Below the pieces are notes generated by a model that saw only the letters and a list, made by a program, of their open reading frames with translations, ran no database searches and had not been told where the DNA came from. Positions 23,601 through 33,984 of a stretch of 64,000 nucleotides of DNA are shown here, one piece after another (position 1 is the first letter of the stretch; each line of letters begins with the position of its first letter). The stretch spans positions 8,030,127 to 8,094,126 of the forward strand of contig CM019822.1 of NCBI GenBank assembly GCA_009763385.1. Reading direction: 5' to 3'. The stretch is from Coix lacryma-jobi var. lacryma-jobi. Taxonomy: Eukaryota > Streptophyta > Magnoliopsida > Poales > Poaceae. Position numbers and translations under genes: made by a program.

Positions 23601-24000
23601 TATTTGGCACAGGGCTCTGTGGCGATCGTGGTGGCTCGGCCGGTGATCGTGGGGATCGATGGCGGCGCAAACTATGGCTAGGGTTTGTGAAAGCGAAAGG
23701 TTACATGAGCGAACCGATCTAATCGCTCATGCTGATGGGGAGAATCGGACAATTCACTTATACTCTAATATTTTCCCTCACGTGAAGGCTCCCTCAGACC
23801 TCAGACGTGGAACAAAAGCGGACAACAATTATTTTATTTAATTATGCTTACCTAGACTCAAACTCAAGACCTATGACTCTGATACTATGTAAACGGGAAT
23901 GAGGTATAATACGCTATGTTAATCAAGCCAAGTGCATACATAGGCTACGTGGGGATCCTGGGTCGGCAAGACCACAGGCCGGCTTACATTCCAAAAATCA

Positions 24001-24290
24001 TAGCAAATGAGAATCTTACTAGAAGATATTTAGTAGGAAGAATTTATATTAGATTTTAAATACTAAAACACTAGAAGTATCTTACTTCACTAGAGGAGAA
24101 GTTGGAAATTCTGATTGTGCCTAGACATCAATTCAGAGAAAGGAAAAAACAACCTTAAACACATGTTCTAAAACGTGAGATCTGAAGCAACATATTCTAA
24201 TTTTCTCCCTTTGTAAGTTCCTATAAATTCCTTTTTTATCAATACAATTTTACTTTAGGGGCTCTGTCCCTCCAGGTTAGACAAATACAT
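24001..24290 (+). repeat. direct repeat, copy 1
   Basis: About 280 bp (CTTACTAGAAGATATTTAGT to GGGGCTCTGTCCCTCCAGG) is repeated in the same orientation at 26,065-26,340. The spacing is about 2.06 kb. It could be an LTR pair of a small non-autonomous element or a duplicated remnant; no PBS or target duplication was established. Confidence 0.75.
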
Positions 24291-24413
24291 TATTAAAATA
24301 AGAGAATTTTTACAATGGTTGTCAAAAAATAGACGGCTCACAAGGAGCGATCCAACAGTTAAAAAGACACAGGCACCGAGAGAAACTATTTAGAGAGGCA
24401 CCGAGAGGAACTA

Positions 24414-24781
24414 GGGGCGTGTTTGGTTGGCTTCACGTTCGCATGCATGCATCTACTAATACATGAATTTTGCGTTTGGTTGGGTGTATGGCTGCCAGAG
24501 CCAGGCCGCTCGCATGCAGAACACCTCCGTGAGCCAGGCTCCGCAGGAACGCGGATCACCTCCGTTTCTATCGGGCCTGGCCGGGATGAGCACGCTTCAT
24601 GACTCGTGCAAGAGAGAGCACATGCAGCTGACAGCCAAACGAACAGGTAACCAATCAACTGATGAATTCAGCCTGTATACATCGATTCTATCAACCAAAC
24701 ATCAGGCTCCTGCACACGGCTAGCTTGGCCTGGCTGGTAGGAGCGAGCCAGGCTCCCCTCGCCGGTGAACCAATCACTCCC
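24414..24781. mobile_element. Tourist/PIF-like MITE
   Basis: About 368 bp with terminal inverted repeats GGGGCGTGTTTGGTTGG and AACCAATCACTCCC. The flanks are CTA and TTA, an imperfect 3 bp duplication. The ends match the MITE at 30,931-31,316, which has a clean CTA duplication. Confidence 0.65.
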
Positions 24782-26064
24782 TTAAGTGTATATTAAATGG
24801 TGAGACCATATGCACCAGGCGCGCACCAAGATTGGTGGGATCACATCACCTAAAAAATTTAGATTATTCTATTTTTATAATTTGTTAATGTAATTAAGGG
24901 TATCATGGTAAATTTATAATTGATCCGGGTCCGTCGGCAGAACAAATATATACCTTCGATACAAAGTAAATACACAAATATACCTTCGGTACAAAGTAAA
25001 TAAAAGAGATATATATCAAACCAGAACAAGCCTTGTATGAACGTTATATTTTCCTGCCATGTCAAAATGTTTAGGGAGAAAATGTGTGGAAATTATACAA
25101 CAATTTAGACAAAAATATTAAAATAAATTCCAAACCATATTTCTATTGTTCATCAAAACCTTAGAACTTAGTACATCCAAACTCTAAACATATCCTTATG
25201 TCACAAAACTTGAGATGCAAATTTGTTTTCGAAAAAATCCTACAAAAATATATCATTTTCGTCTGTAGTGCTCATGCACATGAAATTCATCATTTTCGTA
25301 TGCATTTTTAATAAATGGTTTTACCTCTCAGATTATGTGACATCTTACATTTTTAAATGCATCATGGATATGCCCATTTTTAACAAATTTAGATCAATTA
25401 AAAAATATATATTTTGTTAGCGTTCATATTTATCTTTCCCTAAACATCTATAACATGGCAAGAAAAAAATCATGCCCACACGTGGTTGAACTATTGCATT
25501 TAAAAGAAAAGAAGTATTTTTGATGTATTAGATGAATTTAAGACTCTATTTAGATGCAAAGTATTTTTGTTGTATTAGATATACACAATGGTTTTATAGA
25601 ATATTTTGGTTCAGAAACTATTACTCGGTTCGGTTTAGTTATAGATACGCTGTGCACCGTGCACACTACACGTCAAGAATCAAACTTTAAAATATTTGAT
25701 TAATAATGTAGCTAACAACTTTTTAGTATTGTAATACAAATTTGATACTACTAGATTTCTAATCAAATATACTATTTAATAATCATAAGCCTATAATCAT
25801 AAACAATATAATATAGCACGAATGAATGGTTAAATGAAATTGTGAGTGTGGGTCGGGTGTGGCGAGCGTGCGTGGGCAGGGTGAGGCCGTGGGGAGGGGG
25901 TTCAATTACCATATTAACCTTCAGCGCATAAAATTAATTAAAGCTAATAATTTGCTTAGGAACCATGAGAAACCAAGAAATACCTCCAACCATCGTAAAA
26001 GAGCTCTTAAAACAATAGATTTCTCCTAATATTTTTATGTAGTAATAAAATAATATTACTAACC
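24782..26064. other. AT-rich intergenic DNA, no gene seen
   Basis: Only short random frames were found. It contains a short direct repeat around 24,950-25,000 (ATATACCTTCGRTACAAAGTAAATA) and nothing else that could be supported. Confidence 0.5.
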
Positions 26065-26340
26065 AAATCTCACTAGAAGATATTTAGTAGGAAAAATTTA
26101 TATAGATTTTGAATGCTAAAACACTAGAAGTATCCCACCTCACTTGAGGGGAACTTGGAAATTCTGGTTGTGCCTAGACATCAGTTCAGAGAAAGTAAAA
26201 AACAACCTTAAACACATGCTCTAAGGTGTGAGGTTTGAAACAACCTATTCTAATTTCCTCTCTTTGTAAGTTCCTGTAAAGTCCTTTATTTTTATCAATG
26301 CAACTTTATTGTAGGGGCTTTGTCCCTCTAGGTTTCTAAA
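26065..26340 (+). repeat. direct repeat, copy 2
   Basis: Partner of 24,001-24,290 with scattered substitutions. It ends GGGGCTTTGTCCCTCTAGG. Confidence 0.75.
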
Positions 26341-27208
26341 AAACAATTCTAATTTCTAAAAGAAGTTGCTTACATAGACACAACTCGATGCCTCAATCAA
26401 CATTGTAAATTTCTCTCACAACAAATTAGTTCCATAAATCAACCGCAACTGTAATAAACCCTGCCGAACAAAGCCGTGTAAGCCGACCATTTGTATTTCT
26501 CTAAATCCTTCACCGAGCATCGAAGTCAGAGCCAAAAATATACCTTTTCGTTCTTTGGCTAGTAGTACATTTTTCAAAAAAAAATTAATTTTTAAATTTC
26601 CAATATAAATTGTATCGGCTTATGGGGTCTTGGCCCCATCCACCCCTATCTCTGCCACTACCCAACATAGAACAACGTATTCGCTTCTGCTTATAAGTGG
26701 TTGTCGTTATGACTTTTGCATCCACTATATTACTAGTACTGTGCACAGCCGCAGTCACAACAGCTTATTCGAACACCCCTAAAAATTTCAGCCCTTGAGC
26801 ATACTAATCTAGTATTACAAAATGCGACCTTGCATGTCTTGTTCTAAGTAGAAGTGTATTTAATTCTGGATACCAATATTTATTTGTATTATATTGCCTT
26901 TATACAAAGCACATTCTTCACACTCACCGCTAAACCTAGGGCCAACGACCCTAGGCTGCCGCTTGGGCTCATTGACGCCAATTTTACTATATAAATCATT
27001 ATTTAGCTTACATATATTTATTAAGAGATAATGTTTAATATCATACTTAGCTATTAAATCCACTTGGATGTTTAATATCATGGTTTGTATGTTGTTAGGA
27101 AAAAAACTTTAAGTTCTATATTAATCTCCCAACCAGTTACTCAAAGTCAAATTATGTAATTCGATAAAATGACCAAAGAAAAACAGAGCTAAAACATTGC
27201 TTTTGCAC
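26341..27208. other. intergenic DNA and promoter region of gene B
   Basis: No gene was seen. The last 100 bases (AACCAGTTACTCAAAGTC onward) resemble the region just upstream of gene A's TATA box, suggesting a shared promoter ancestor. Confidence 0.5.
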
Positions 27209-27214
27209 TATAAA
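27209..27214 (+). promoter_or_regulatory. TATA box of defensin-like gene B
   Basis: TATAAA lies 125 bp before the ATG at 27339, in ACTATAAAACTACATACCCC, nearly the same context as gene A. Confidence 0.7.
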
Positions 27215-27338
27215 ACTACATACCCCACCTCATCCCATCAGAATGCATAGGCATTCAACAACTATCTCCAACAAAACCATTGAATTAAACAACTCCACTT
27301 CTAGGTTCTAGCTAGGCTTGATACTGTTCGGGTCAGCA

Positions 27339-27734
27339 ATGAGAACAAGCCATGGATCACTACTCCTTGCTGCCATGGTGATGGCCATACTATCAACAGG
27401 TAACTACTATATGTCCTATAAGCAGGACCAATGGTTTTTCATATCATACATGAACACCACCAGAGGCTAGAGCGGTCGTCGATACTTCCATAGAAATATT
27501 GTGTGTGACAAATATCCATTTCTTCGTGCAGGGATCTGCACTGCGTCAGGGCCGAGCAAGGAGTTTCCGCCAGAGTATACGTGCTCGAAGGTCCTCTACT
27601 CTAGCGGCTGCAACAACAAGACCTTGAAGACATGCCAAGACAAATGCTTCAGCCAACTAAAGGGCGACGGGCTATGCATTCGCGGGGCATGCCAGTGTTC
27701 CTACGTATGCAGGCCGCCGCCTGGTGACATCTAA
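27339..27734 (+). CDS. defensin-like (CS-alpha-beta) secreted cysteine-rich peptide B
   Basis: It has two exons, 27339-27399 and 27532-27734, joined in phase 1 across a GT-AG intron of 132 bp, giving 87 residues. Exon 1 is a signal peptide (MRTSHGSLLLAAMVMAILST) ending at the intron. The mature part has eight cysteines spaced C-x8-C-x7-C-x3-C-x9-C-x4-C-x-C-x3-C, plus one Cys at the signal junction. CxxxC (CQDKC), GxC (GLC) and CxC (CQC) are the marks of a defensin-type fold. The longer C2-C3 gap than in A and C is unusual. It is the closest intact relative of gene A in signal exon and promoter. It is probably secreted to the apoplast; an antimicrobial or signalling role is inferred, not shown. 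Confidence 0.87.
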
Positions 27735-29345
27735 ATATGATATAAGTCATGCATACATAAGTGGCTCGTCAGGAAGACGATAAGAAATGTGTGACATACT
27801 GGTATCTTTTAGGGTTTGGTTTTGTAATGGATCACATAGAAAAGCTGCCAATTACATTAATAAAGAAGAAGATTTGGTGTAAACAAGCAATGACTGAAAG
27901 ATTTTAAAAATGGAAAACAATAGCTATCACAACTTACAACTCTACCAAACTAATATGCATGCAACCTAACCAAATAGCGACATGACGACAAGCTACAACA
28001 AACAGCTAAAGAGGACACATGGTTTGCAAGTGACAAATCTGTGTGGCACGAAATGCAATATATTCTGTGCTCTATAGCAGCACTATTATTAATTACCACC
28101 TGATAGATGAGTTAATTTTCATAATTAGTACTTATGTGGTCTTGGTAGGAACATCTCAAAGAGTTCAGTAAAAACAATTGGTAGAAGAATGGGTTTTTCC
28201 AAATGACTAAAAAATGTTAGGATCACATTTGTTAGCTTCCTCTAACAGTTTACAAAATATTGCTCCTAAAAGATACAAGACAATTTTGAATCAGGAATTT
28301 CGGACTATTTCTAAATCATATCAATCACTTTTATTTTTTTTTCTCTTGTACATTTATATTGGAAAAATTGGCCGATTAATACGTGTGTGTATATTTTCGC
28401 ATGATTGAATTGATTTTCGCAAGTGCAGAAAGACTGAAAGTTGAGATAGAAAGTTGTTGGAGAGCTTTTTTCTAATCTTACTTAACAAAATGAAGATTGA
28501 GAGCGAGTTTGGAGGACTCTTGGGGAGATAGGTTCCTTCCACCCCACATTCGTCATACTTTTTTTTTAGATAATGGATAACATATCCGGCTTCATCTATC
28601 CAGGGATAGAATCACGCCACTTATTACAAAATCCGGACAGCAGCCCTGCCAGGAGATCAAGCAAAGTTTACACGAAACACGAATGGGCGAACAAGGCTTA
28701 CTAAAGGAAGAAGTTTAACTATGCTATACATATACGGTAAAGATTCGAGCAATGGCTATGCCAAGGCTGATGAACCGATTTTGCAGATCGTAGCAAAGAT
28801 TGAGGAGGGAAATCGAGAGAGGCAACAACATGATGGAAGAGTCAGAAGGTTTCTCTGCAACTGCAATCCATAGAGAATTTGATAGAGAAGCTCACTGCCA
28901 AGCAACGTGACCTGTTCAGTGTGTTAACGGGCAAGTTGCCCACAACGAGTTGATGACACCGGCGGTAGGGGGGCGACGGCGAGATCACGACGAACGAGAG
29001 AAGGACGGCGGTGAGAGTTAGACGTTAAGTTCCGTGTATGGGCGAAATGGACGATTCACTTCTACGCAGTACAGTACGTACGTGATTTAGTCACAGGGGC
29101 AAGATCGTGTTCTTTTCGGTGCCTGAAAATAGAAAAGAAAAGGAAAAAGAAATGGAACTATAAAGACGAGATATATATGGACAAAGTGTCTCTGCATGAC
29201 AATAATTTTGCAAAACCAAGAGAATAGTACTTAAAAACAATTTGAACCCCTAAAAATAGGTAGTGGTCAAAAGTTATTTCAAAAGCTCACATTATGACCA
29301 TAAATATACATTAATTAACATGATATCAAGAGTAAATTACACCCC
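27735..29345. other. intergenic DNA between B and C
   Basis: No gene was supported. From about 28,555 a T-run followed by TAGATAATGGATAACATATC and about 500 bp of mixed-GC text looks like a reverse-oriented retrosequence tail, since the complementary strand would end in poly-A. No coding domain was found to confirm that. Confidence 0.4.
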
Positions 29346-29354
29346 TATATATAA
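29346..29354 (+). promoter_or_regulatory. TATA box of defensin-like gene C
   Basis: TATATATAA lies 84 bp upstream of the ATG at 29430, followed by CCCCTTCCCGG. Confidence 0.7.
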
Positions 29355-29429
29355 CCCCTTCCCGGCCAGGTCCATAGCGCACGCACCTGGAAATACAGGC
29401 AAAAACCAAGCAGCTCGCCGACGCCAGAA

Positions 29430-29861
29430 ATGAAGACCGGCGGTCTCGTGACACTACTGCTGCTCGCCATGTTTGTTGTGCTGTCTTTGCCAGCAGGTTT
29501 ATTTGGTCGATTATTCTCTGAGCACAGCACTTACAACTTCCAGTATTATATTTTCCTTCACTCTCTTGGCACGTGCGTGTGTACTAGTCCAAACGAGCCC
29601 GGCTGTTTCGTTGCAGATAGCATGGCGGGCAGGGTTGGGCCAAACTACTTCCAGGACACCTGCTCGGCGACGATTTCCGCAGGGACGCAGTGCCAACCCC
29701 GCAAGTGCTCCGACGACTGCACCAGCCGGTTCAGGGGCGGGGTGGGCGGCTGCGACCATTCCGTGTGTACGTGCGTCTACACCTGCCCCGCCACCCCGCC
29801 GGCGGCGAAGCGGGAACAGCTTATATCTGAATCTGATGTTAAGAATCGATCCATCGCGTAG
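29430..29861 (+). CDS. defensin-like (CS-alpha-beta) secreted cysteine-rich peptide C
   Basis: The exons are 29430-29496 and 29617-29861, phase 1, giving 103 residues. The signal peptide is MKTGGLVTLLLLAMFVVLSL. The mature part has C-x9-C-x4-C-x3-C-x10-C-x4-C-x-C-x3-C, the CxxxC (CSDDC) and CxC (CTC) defensin marks, and a longer hydrophilic tail (KREQLISESDVKNRSIA) than A or B. The 120 bp intron (29497-29616) is a multiple of three and has no stop, so intron retention would give an in-frame 143-residue product with 40 extra residues, including extra cysteines. The spliced form is preferred because the donor, the acceptor (TTTCGTTGCAG) and the phase match every other gene in the cluster. A broken copy lies 1.1 kb downstream. 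Confidence 0.86.
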   Translation: MKTGGLVTLLLLAMFVVLSLPAGLFGRLFSEHSTYNFQYYIFLHSLGTCVCTSPNEPGCFVADSMAGRVGPNYFQDTCSATISAGTQCQPRKCSDDCTSRFRGGVGGCDHSVCTCVYTCPATPPAAKREQLISESDVKNRSIA

Positions 29862-30554
29862 CCGATCTCTCTTGTCCCGTTGTACATGTAGCGACAGGCT
29901 AGTGCGTGCCCAGCCGCGACGGCTTCATTTTCTTCTTCTGAATGAATGAATTTGAATTGTCTAAAAGAATTGAACAAATCTTTTCTTAATTGGGGTTTTC
30001 AATAGAATGTTCAAAGGATTTTGGAAGGGATCACACAAAGATGCTTTCATCCCACGTCTTAGCATCCTAATTGACCGAGAAACCACCCTCAAATTGCAAC
30101 CAAATGCCAAGAACCACGCCCCCCCCCCCCCCCCCCCCCCCCCTCCCCCAACCACCACACACACACACCACCACCACCACCAAACTGGTGTTGAGTGTTG
30201 CAAACAATCAAATGGTTCCCGTGCTTGGAAAAAGCCACTGGTGTTTAGTGTTGCACTCTTTTTTGTGGCGTGGGATGTTTGATTTTTAGAAAACTTTCCA
30301 CCGGCAGTTCACTTTAACATCTGCTTGTGAAATTAACATTTAGTAGGTGGTGGTGAGTTAAGTTGACAGCAAGTGAAAATTGATCTGCAAAAGAGTCTGT
30401 GGTCCAGTGGTAGGATGGTTTAGTGGGACGTTATTCACCAGGTGTACTGGAGGCGACGAGCTTAGTGTGGAGTTTGTGGGTTATGTACTTTCAAGTTGTA
30501 CCCAATCAAAAGAAATGAAAATTGATCTCCACTAGCGGTCCATAGCCCGGCAAT
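29862..30554. other. spacer with a long C homopolymer
   Basis: No gene was seen. A run of about 25 C lies at 30119-30143, followed by CA- and CAC-rich text. Glycine- or proline-rich frames across it are an effect of the run. Confidence 0.6.
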
Positions 30555-30814
30555 ACATATGTTTCTTGAGCTGTCGTCGCCTACAGGTTTGGACGTTATT
30601 TCCCGTGTCCAGCATTTTCCCTACCTGTTTTTTTTAGAGAACATTTTCCCTACCTGTTTTGGCACAACTCCAAACGAGCTCCGCTGATTGATTCGTTCGT
30701 TGCAGATAGCACGGCGGCTATAGAATTGGGCCAAACTACTTCCAGGACACCTGCCCGACGACGATTTCCCTAGGGACGAGGTGCCAAACCCCGCAGGTGC
30801 TCCGCGGATTCAGA

Positions 30815-30840
30815 GGGGGGGGGGGGGGGGGGGGGGGGGG
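30815..30840. repeat. 26-base G homopolymer in the C' pseudogene
   Basis: An unbroken G run replaces part of the cysteine-coding region where gene C reads GGGGCGGGGTGGGCGG. Expansion by slippage from that G-rich codon stretch is the simplest reading. Exact length may be affected by sequencing. Confidence 0.8.
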
Positions 30841-30930
30841 TGAGAGTCTGTGACCATTATTCGGGGTGTACGTGCGTCTACAGTCTACACCTGCCCTGGG
30901 ACCCCGCCGGCGGCGAAGCAGGAACAGCTA

Positions 30931-31316
30931 GGGCGTGTTTGGTACGCCGCATGCGAGCAGTCATGCATGCCTTCATGCAAATTTTGGCTGTTTGGTATCC
31001 TGATTCTGGCCTTGGGCCTGTCCGGCCAGATGCAAAAGAAGCCCTCCGGCCAGGCTGAGTAGAAACGCGGGGAGGCTTCGTTTCAACTGGGCCAGGCTCT
31101 GGTGCTGCTCGTGTTGTGGCCAAAACCTGCTGAACACGTTCATCTCAGCTTCGTATTTCACTTGCATGCAGCTGACCAAACACCAGCTGACTCTAGCTAG
31201 GATAGATATGTGTTGTCATCCAAACAAAACTCTTCTGCATGAACTTGGCCAGGCTGGCTAGAGCCTGGTTCCAATGTGCGAGCCTGGCTCGACCGAGAAT
31301 GAAACCAATCACGCCC
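30931..31316. mobile_element. Tourist/PIF-like MITE in the C' pseudogene
   Basis: 386 bp with ends GGGCGTGTTTGGT and ACCAATCACGCCC, and target duplication CTA at 30928-30930 and 31317-31319. It belongs with the element at 24,414-24,781. Removing it restores continuous alignment to gene C's tail. Confidence 0.85.
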
Positions 31317-31750
31317 CTAGCTGATGATGTCTCGCTCATGTTAAAAAATCGATCGACCAGTATGTAGGCGCGTGGCCAGCCTCTCTTGTCTCAATGTACA
31401 AGCTGGGAGTAGCTAGCGTGGCCGAGCCGTGACGGCTTTTCGATCGTCTGATGAATGAATGAAATGGATTTGAATTCATAGCAGCCTGCTCGTTTTTGCT
31501 CTGTCTCATGATGTAGCAAGGTCAAAATATAGTACTTCCAGTCATTAAAATAATTTGATTGCATGCCCGGCGATACGAAAATCACTACTAATTGCTCGCT
31601 TATATATAGAAACATTCCTAACATATATACTGCATGCGGTTGATTCTTAGGAATATATGGACGTGAACGAAAGTCATTATCAGTGCGATTGCTTTCTCTA
31701 TGACTCCAGCATGCAGCCAAATATAACTCCAGCAGTCCAGCACAGATCGC

Positions 31751-31758
31751 TATATAAA
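31751..31758 (+). promoter_or_regulatory. TATA box of defensin-like gene D
   Basis: TATATAAA lies 100 bp upstream of the ATG at 31859. Confidence 0.72.
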
Positions 31759-31858
31759 ACACCCACGATCACGAGTCTGCGGCAGCAACCCCGATTCACC
31801 ATCAGCAACACACTCCATCAACAACTCTCGATTCTTTGCAACAAACCCTGCAGCAAAG

Positions 31859-32333
31859 ATGAGAACTAGTTGCCTGTTCTTCCAATTCGCCGTCGCCCTC
31901 CTGCTACTGCTAGCATCTTCAGGTACGGAGTTATATATGCTGCGCACTCCGACTTCGATCGATTTCATGCAAAACATTACTGTACTATATATATATATGA
32001 TGAATTCATCGCAGCATGCATGCATGTTTTTTTTGAGCCGGTAATGATTCGATCTACCCTCTTGCTTCGTGTACGTTGAAAATTAATTCCACAGATCTGA
32101 CGACAGAGGCATCGGCCGGAACCACATGCCCGCATCCCCGTTCGATAATCATGTACCCAGGCTTGAAGTGTGATCCGGAGACCTGTACGTCGAGCTGCTC
32201 CAGATTGAACAACGGCAACGGCACCTGCATGAGTCCCATGGGATGTGACTGCGAGTACTGCGTGCCAGCGACCGTCCCAAAACGCCCGCCTTTCTCTACG
32301 CGAAAGTCCAAACTGCACCTAGGCCTTGTTTAG
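31859..32333 (+). CDS. defensin-like secreted cysteine-rich peptide D
   Basis: The exons are 31859-31922 and 32095-32333, phase 1, giving 100 residues. The signal peptide is MRTSCLFFQFAVALLLLLAS. The mature part has eight cysteines, C-x13-C-x4-C-x3-C-x9-C-x5-C-x-C-x2-C, with CTSSC (CxxxC) and CDC (CxC). The C7-C8 gap of two separates D, E and F from A, B and C (gap three). A basic tail follows (VPKRPPFSTRKSKLHLGLV). The last codons come from text (TAGGCCTTGTTTAGATTG) that looks like the end of a MITE and is absent from E. Exon 2 and downstream DNA closely match E, while the promoter and signal exon do not. By hand count D and E exon 2 differ by about 10 amino-acid-changing and 9 silent bases, with every Cys kept. 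Confidence 0.87.
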
Positions 32334-32386
32334 ATTGGGAAAAGTCGAAACTACACTAGTAGCTGTAAATCTAATCAAATGTAGCA

Positions 32387-32784
32387 CACTACTGGAAACG
32401 GCTGCTAACGGCTGCTAGCACTCGGCAAAGACCATCTGGCGCTCGGCGAAGCCTATGCCGAGGGCTGCTCTCGGCAAAGAGGTCTCGGCAAAAAACCTCA
32501 CGGCAAAGGAGCCTTTGCCGAGGGCCATTTATCGGGCTCTCGGCAAACCTTTTACCGAGGGTCCCGACCGGCTCTCGGCAAAGAAAAGTGGCCGTTAACG
32601 GCGGTCCCTATTGACGGTAGGTTTGCCGAGGGCTAAGCCGACTCTCGGCAAAGGCGTTACGTGTGCCGAGAGTCGCTCTCGGCAAAGCGATAAATTTTTT
32701 TATTATTATTTTTCTGTGCCGAGGGTTATCCGGGGTCGGCTCTCGGCAAAGAAAGTTCGAATATTTTTTTTTGGACCTCTGCGC
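32387..32784 (+). mobile_element. CACTA fragment downstream of gene D
   Basis: It starts CACTACTGGAAACGG and is full of GCTCTCGGCAAAG / TTTGCCGAGGGC subterminal repeats. No inverted CACTA end is present on the right, so it is truncated. The same position downstream of E is uninterrupted (GTAGCGGAAGC), so it arrived after the duplication. Confidence 0.75.
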
Positions 32785-33984
32785 AGAAGCCTGTTGGGCC
32801 CGTTCGATTGGTCGTGGAGTTCGCGAGTTTTCCTACCAAAGCAATGAGCAATGACAGAGATGTAATAATCATGTACTACTACCAGCGACAGACAGTTTTG
32901 AGCAGAGAAACTGTTGAAATTTTGCGTCAGAATTTTTTTTTTTTGAGGCAGTGTACATATAGTTATGTAATGAAAAATCGTTTCATCAGCGTTTAAGACC
33001 CAAAGGCTGCAACGCCATTGTCGGTTGCACTGACCGCGCCGGCTCAGCCAGAAATCCACGCGTTGTAATTGTGCATCATAACATGGGTTTTTAATGGGCC
33101 TTGGTATAGTCTCTATGTTGGAGTATGTGTGATTAATTTTCAAGTGTCTCCACGCTAAAAGCAGTTCCTCTATATAGGATAGGTTGAGGGCACTTATAGT
33201 GCAAAAACCTAGTCTAGTCTCTATTTGTATTAATTATTTTGGCAACTACGCAATTTATTGATGTGGCAGAAGATTTATTAAAGAGGGAGGAAAATAGAAA
33301 AACGTTTCTTCTTATATTAAGAAATCGAGTCAGGGTCTTCCATACTTTCAGACAGAGCTATGGTCCTGTGTTTGTAGTTGTTGCAGTTCGCGTCTCGGGC
33401 GCACTTTTGTTCTTTCTGCACTGTGCCACGACGAGTGTCGCGAGTACTATTTTTTCTTTCTAGTTTTGGAGCCGGTGCAGGGATTAACCAAATGATCCAT
33501 CCAACCTAGGTGGGGTTAGCCGAAGCCCAACAAATTAATGTTGCCCGGACCCCAACAGTTCTTATATACACCCACTTGAGAAAAGGTTCAATCTTCCTGA
33601 AAGACTAGCCTGATAGAGGAAATGTGACTCTTCATTTTAAGGTGGTTTTCTCCTCCCAAGCTAAGCAAGATGAGATTATTCAGAGGCTCACACGGTCGCC
33701 GCCCGACTACAACTGAGCTATTTGACCCATCTTTGTTGTGTTTTTGCCAGCGGGTAATAATGGAGGATGTTCTCATCATTCTCCCCTTCTTAATAAGGGC
33801 CCAGCACAGCTATCATGCTTCAGACACCAATGCTGCTGCAAATCGTGCTCAAATTGCTAGTGTTCTTGCCGATACTCAAGCATATTATATTTTGCATTAC
33901 GGATATGGATGGGAGTAGAGGATCCGGGAAAAGAGGAGTGAAAGAAGAACTCAAGATAAAAAAAAGTTGCATTGCGGAAGTTTG
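32785..33984. other. 3' flank of gene D and intergenic DNA
   Basis: 32,785-33,360 matches the flank of gene E (CCCGTTCGATTGG, CCTACCAAAGCAATGAGC, GAGTCAGGGTCTTC). It contains no gene, and likely holds the 3' UTR and poly-A region of D. Confidence 0.5.

Larger units (their letters stand above)
30555..31470 (+). pseudogene. decayed duplicate of defensin-like gene C (C')
   Basis: The end of exon 1 survives at about 30555-30586 (ATGTTTCTTGAGCTGTCGTC, then CCTACAG and a GTTTGG donor). Exon 2 starts after TTGCAG at 30705 and parallels gene C (CCAAACTACTTCCAGGACAC, ACGTGCGTCTAC, GCGGCGAAGC). It has lost one of the central cysteine segments: the region for C3-C5 is replaced by CGGATTCAGA and 26 consecutive G. 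The C-terminal codons are interrupted by a MITE at 30931-31316. After the MITE, homology to gene C's tail and 3' UTR resumes (TGTTAAAAAATCGATC; CGTGACGGCTT; TGAATGAATGAA). It is therefore a tandem duplicate killed by slippage and insertion. Confidence 0.85.

Noticed and set aside
29961..30289. Glycine-rich and proline-rich frames
   Set aside because: They are produced by the C homopolymer at 30,119-30,143.
30399..30480. tRNA-like text (GTGGTCCAGTGGTAGGATGG)
   Set aside because: It resembles an A-box but no acceptor stem, anticodon arm or proper B-box can be folded. At most a tRNA-derived SINE scrap.
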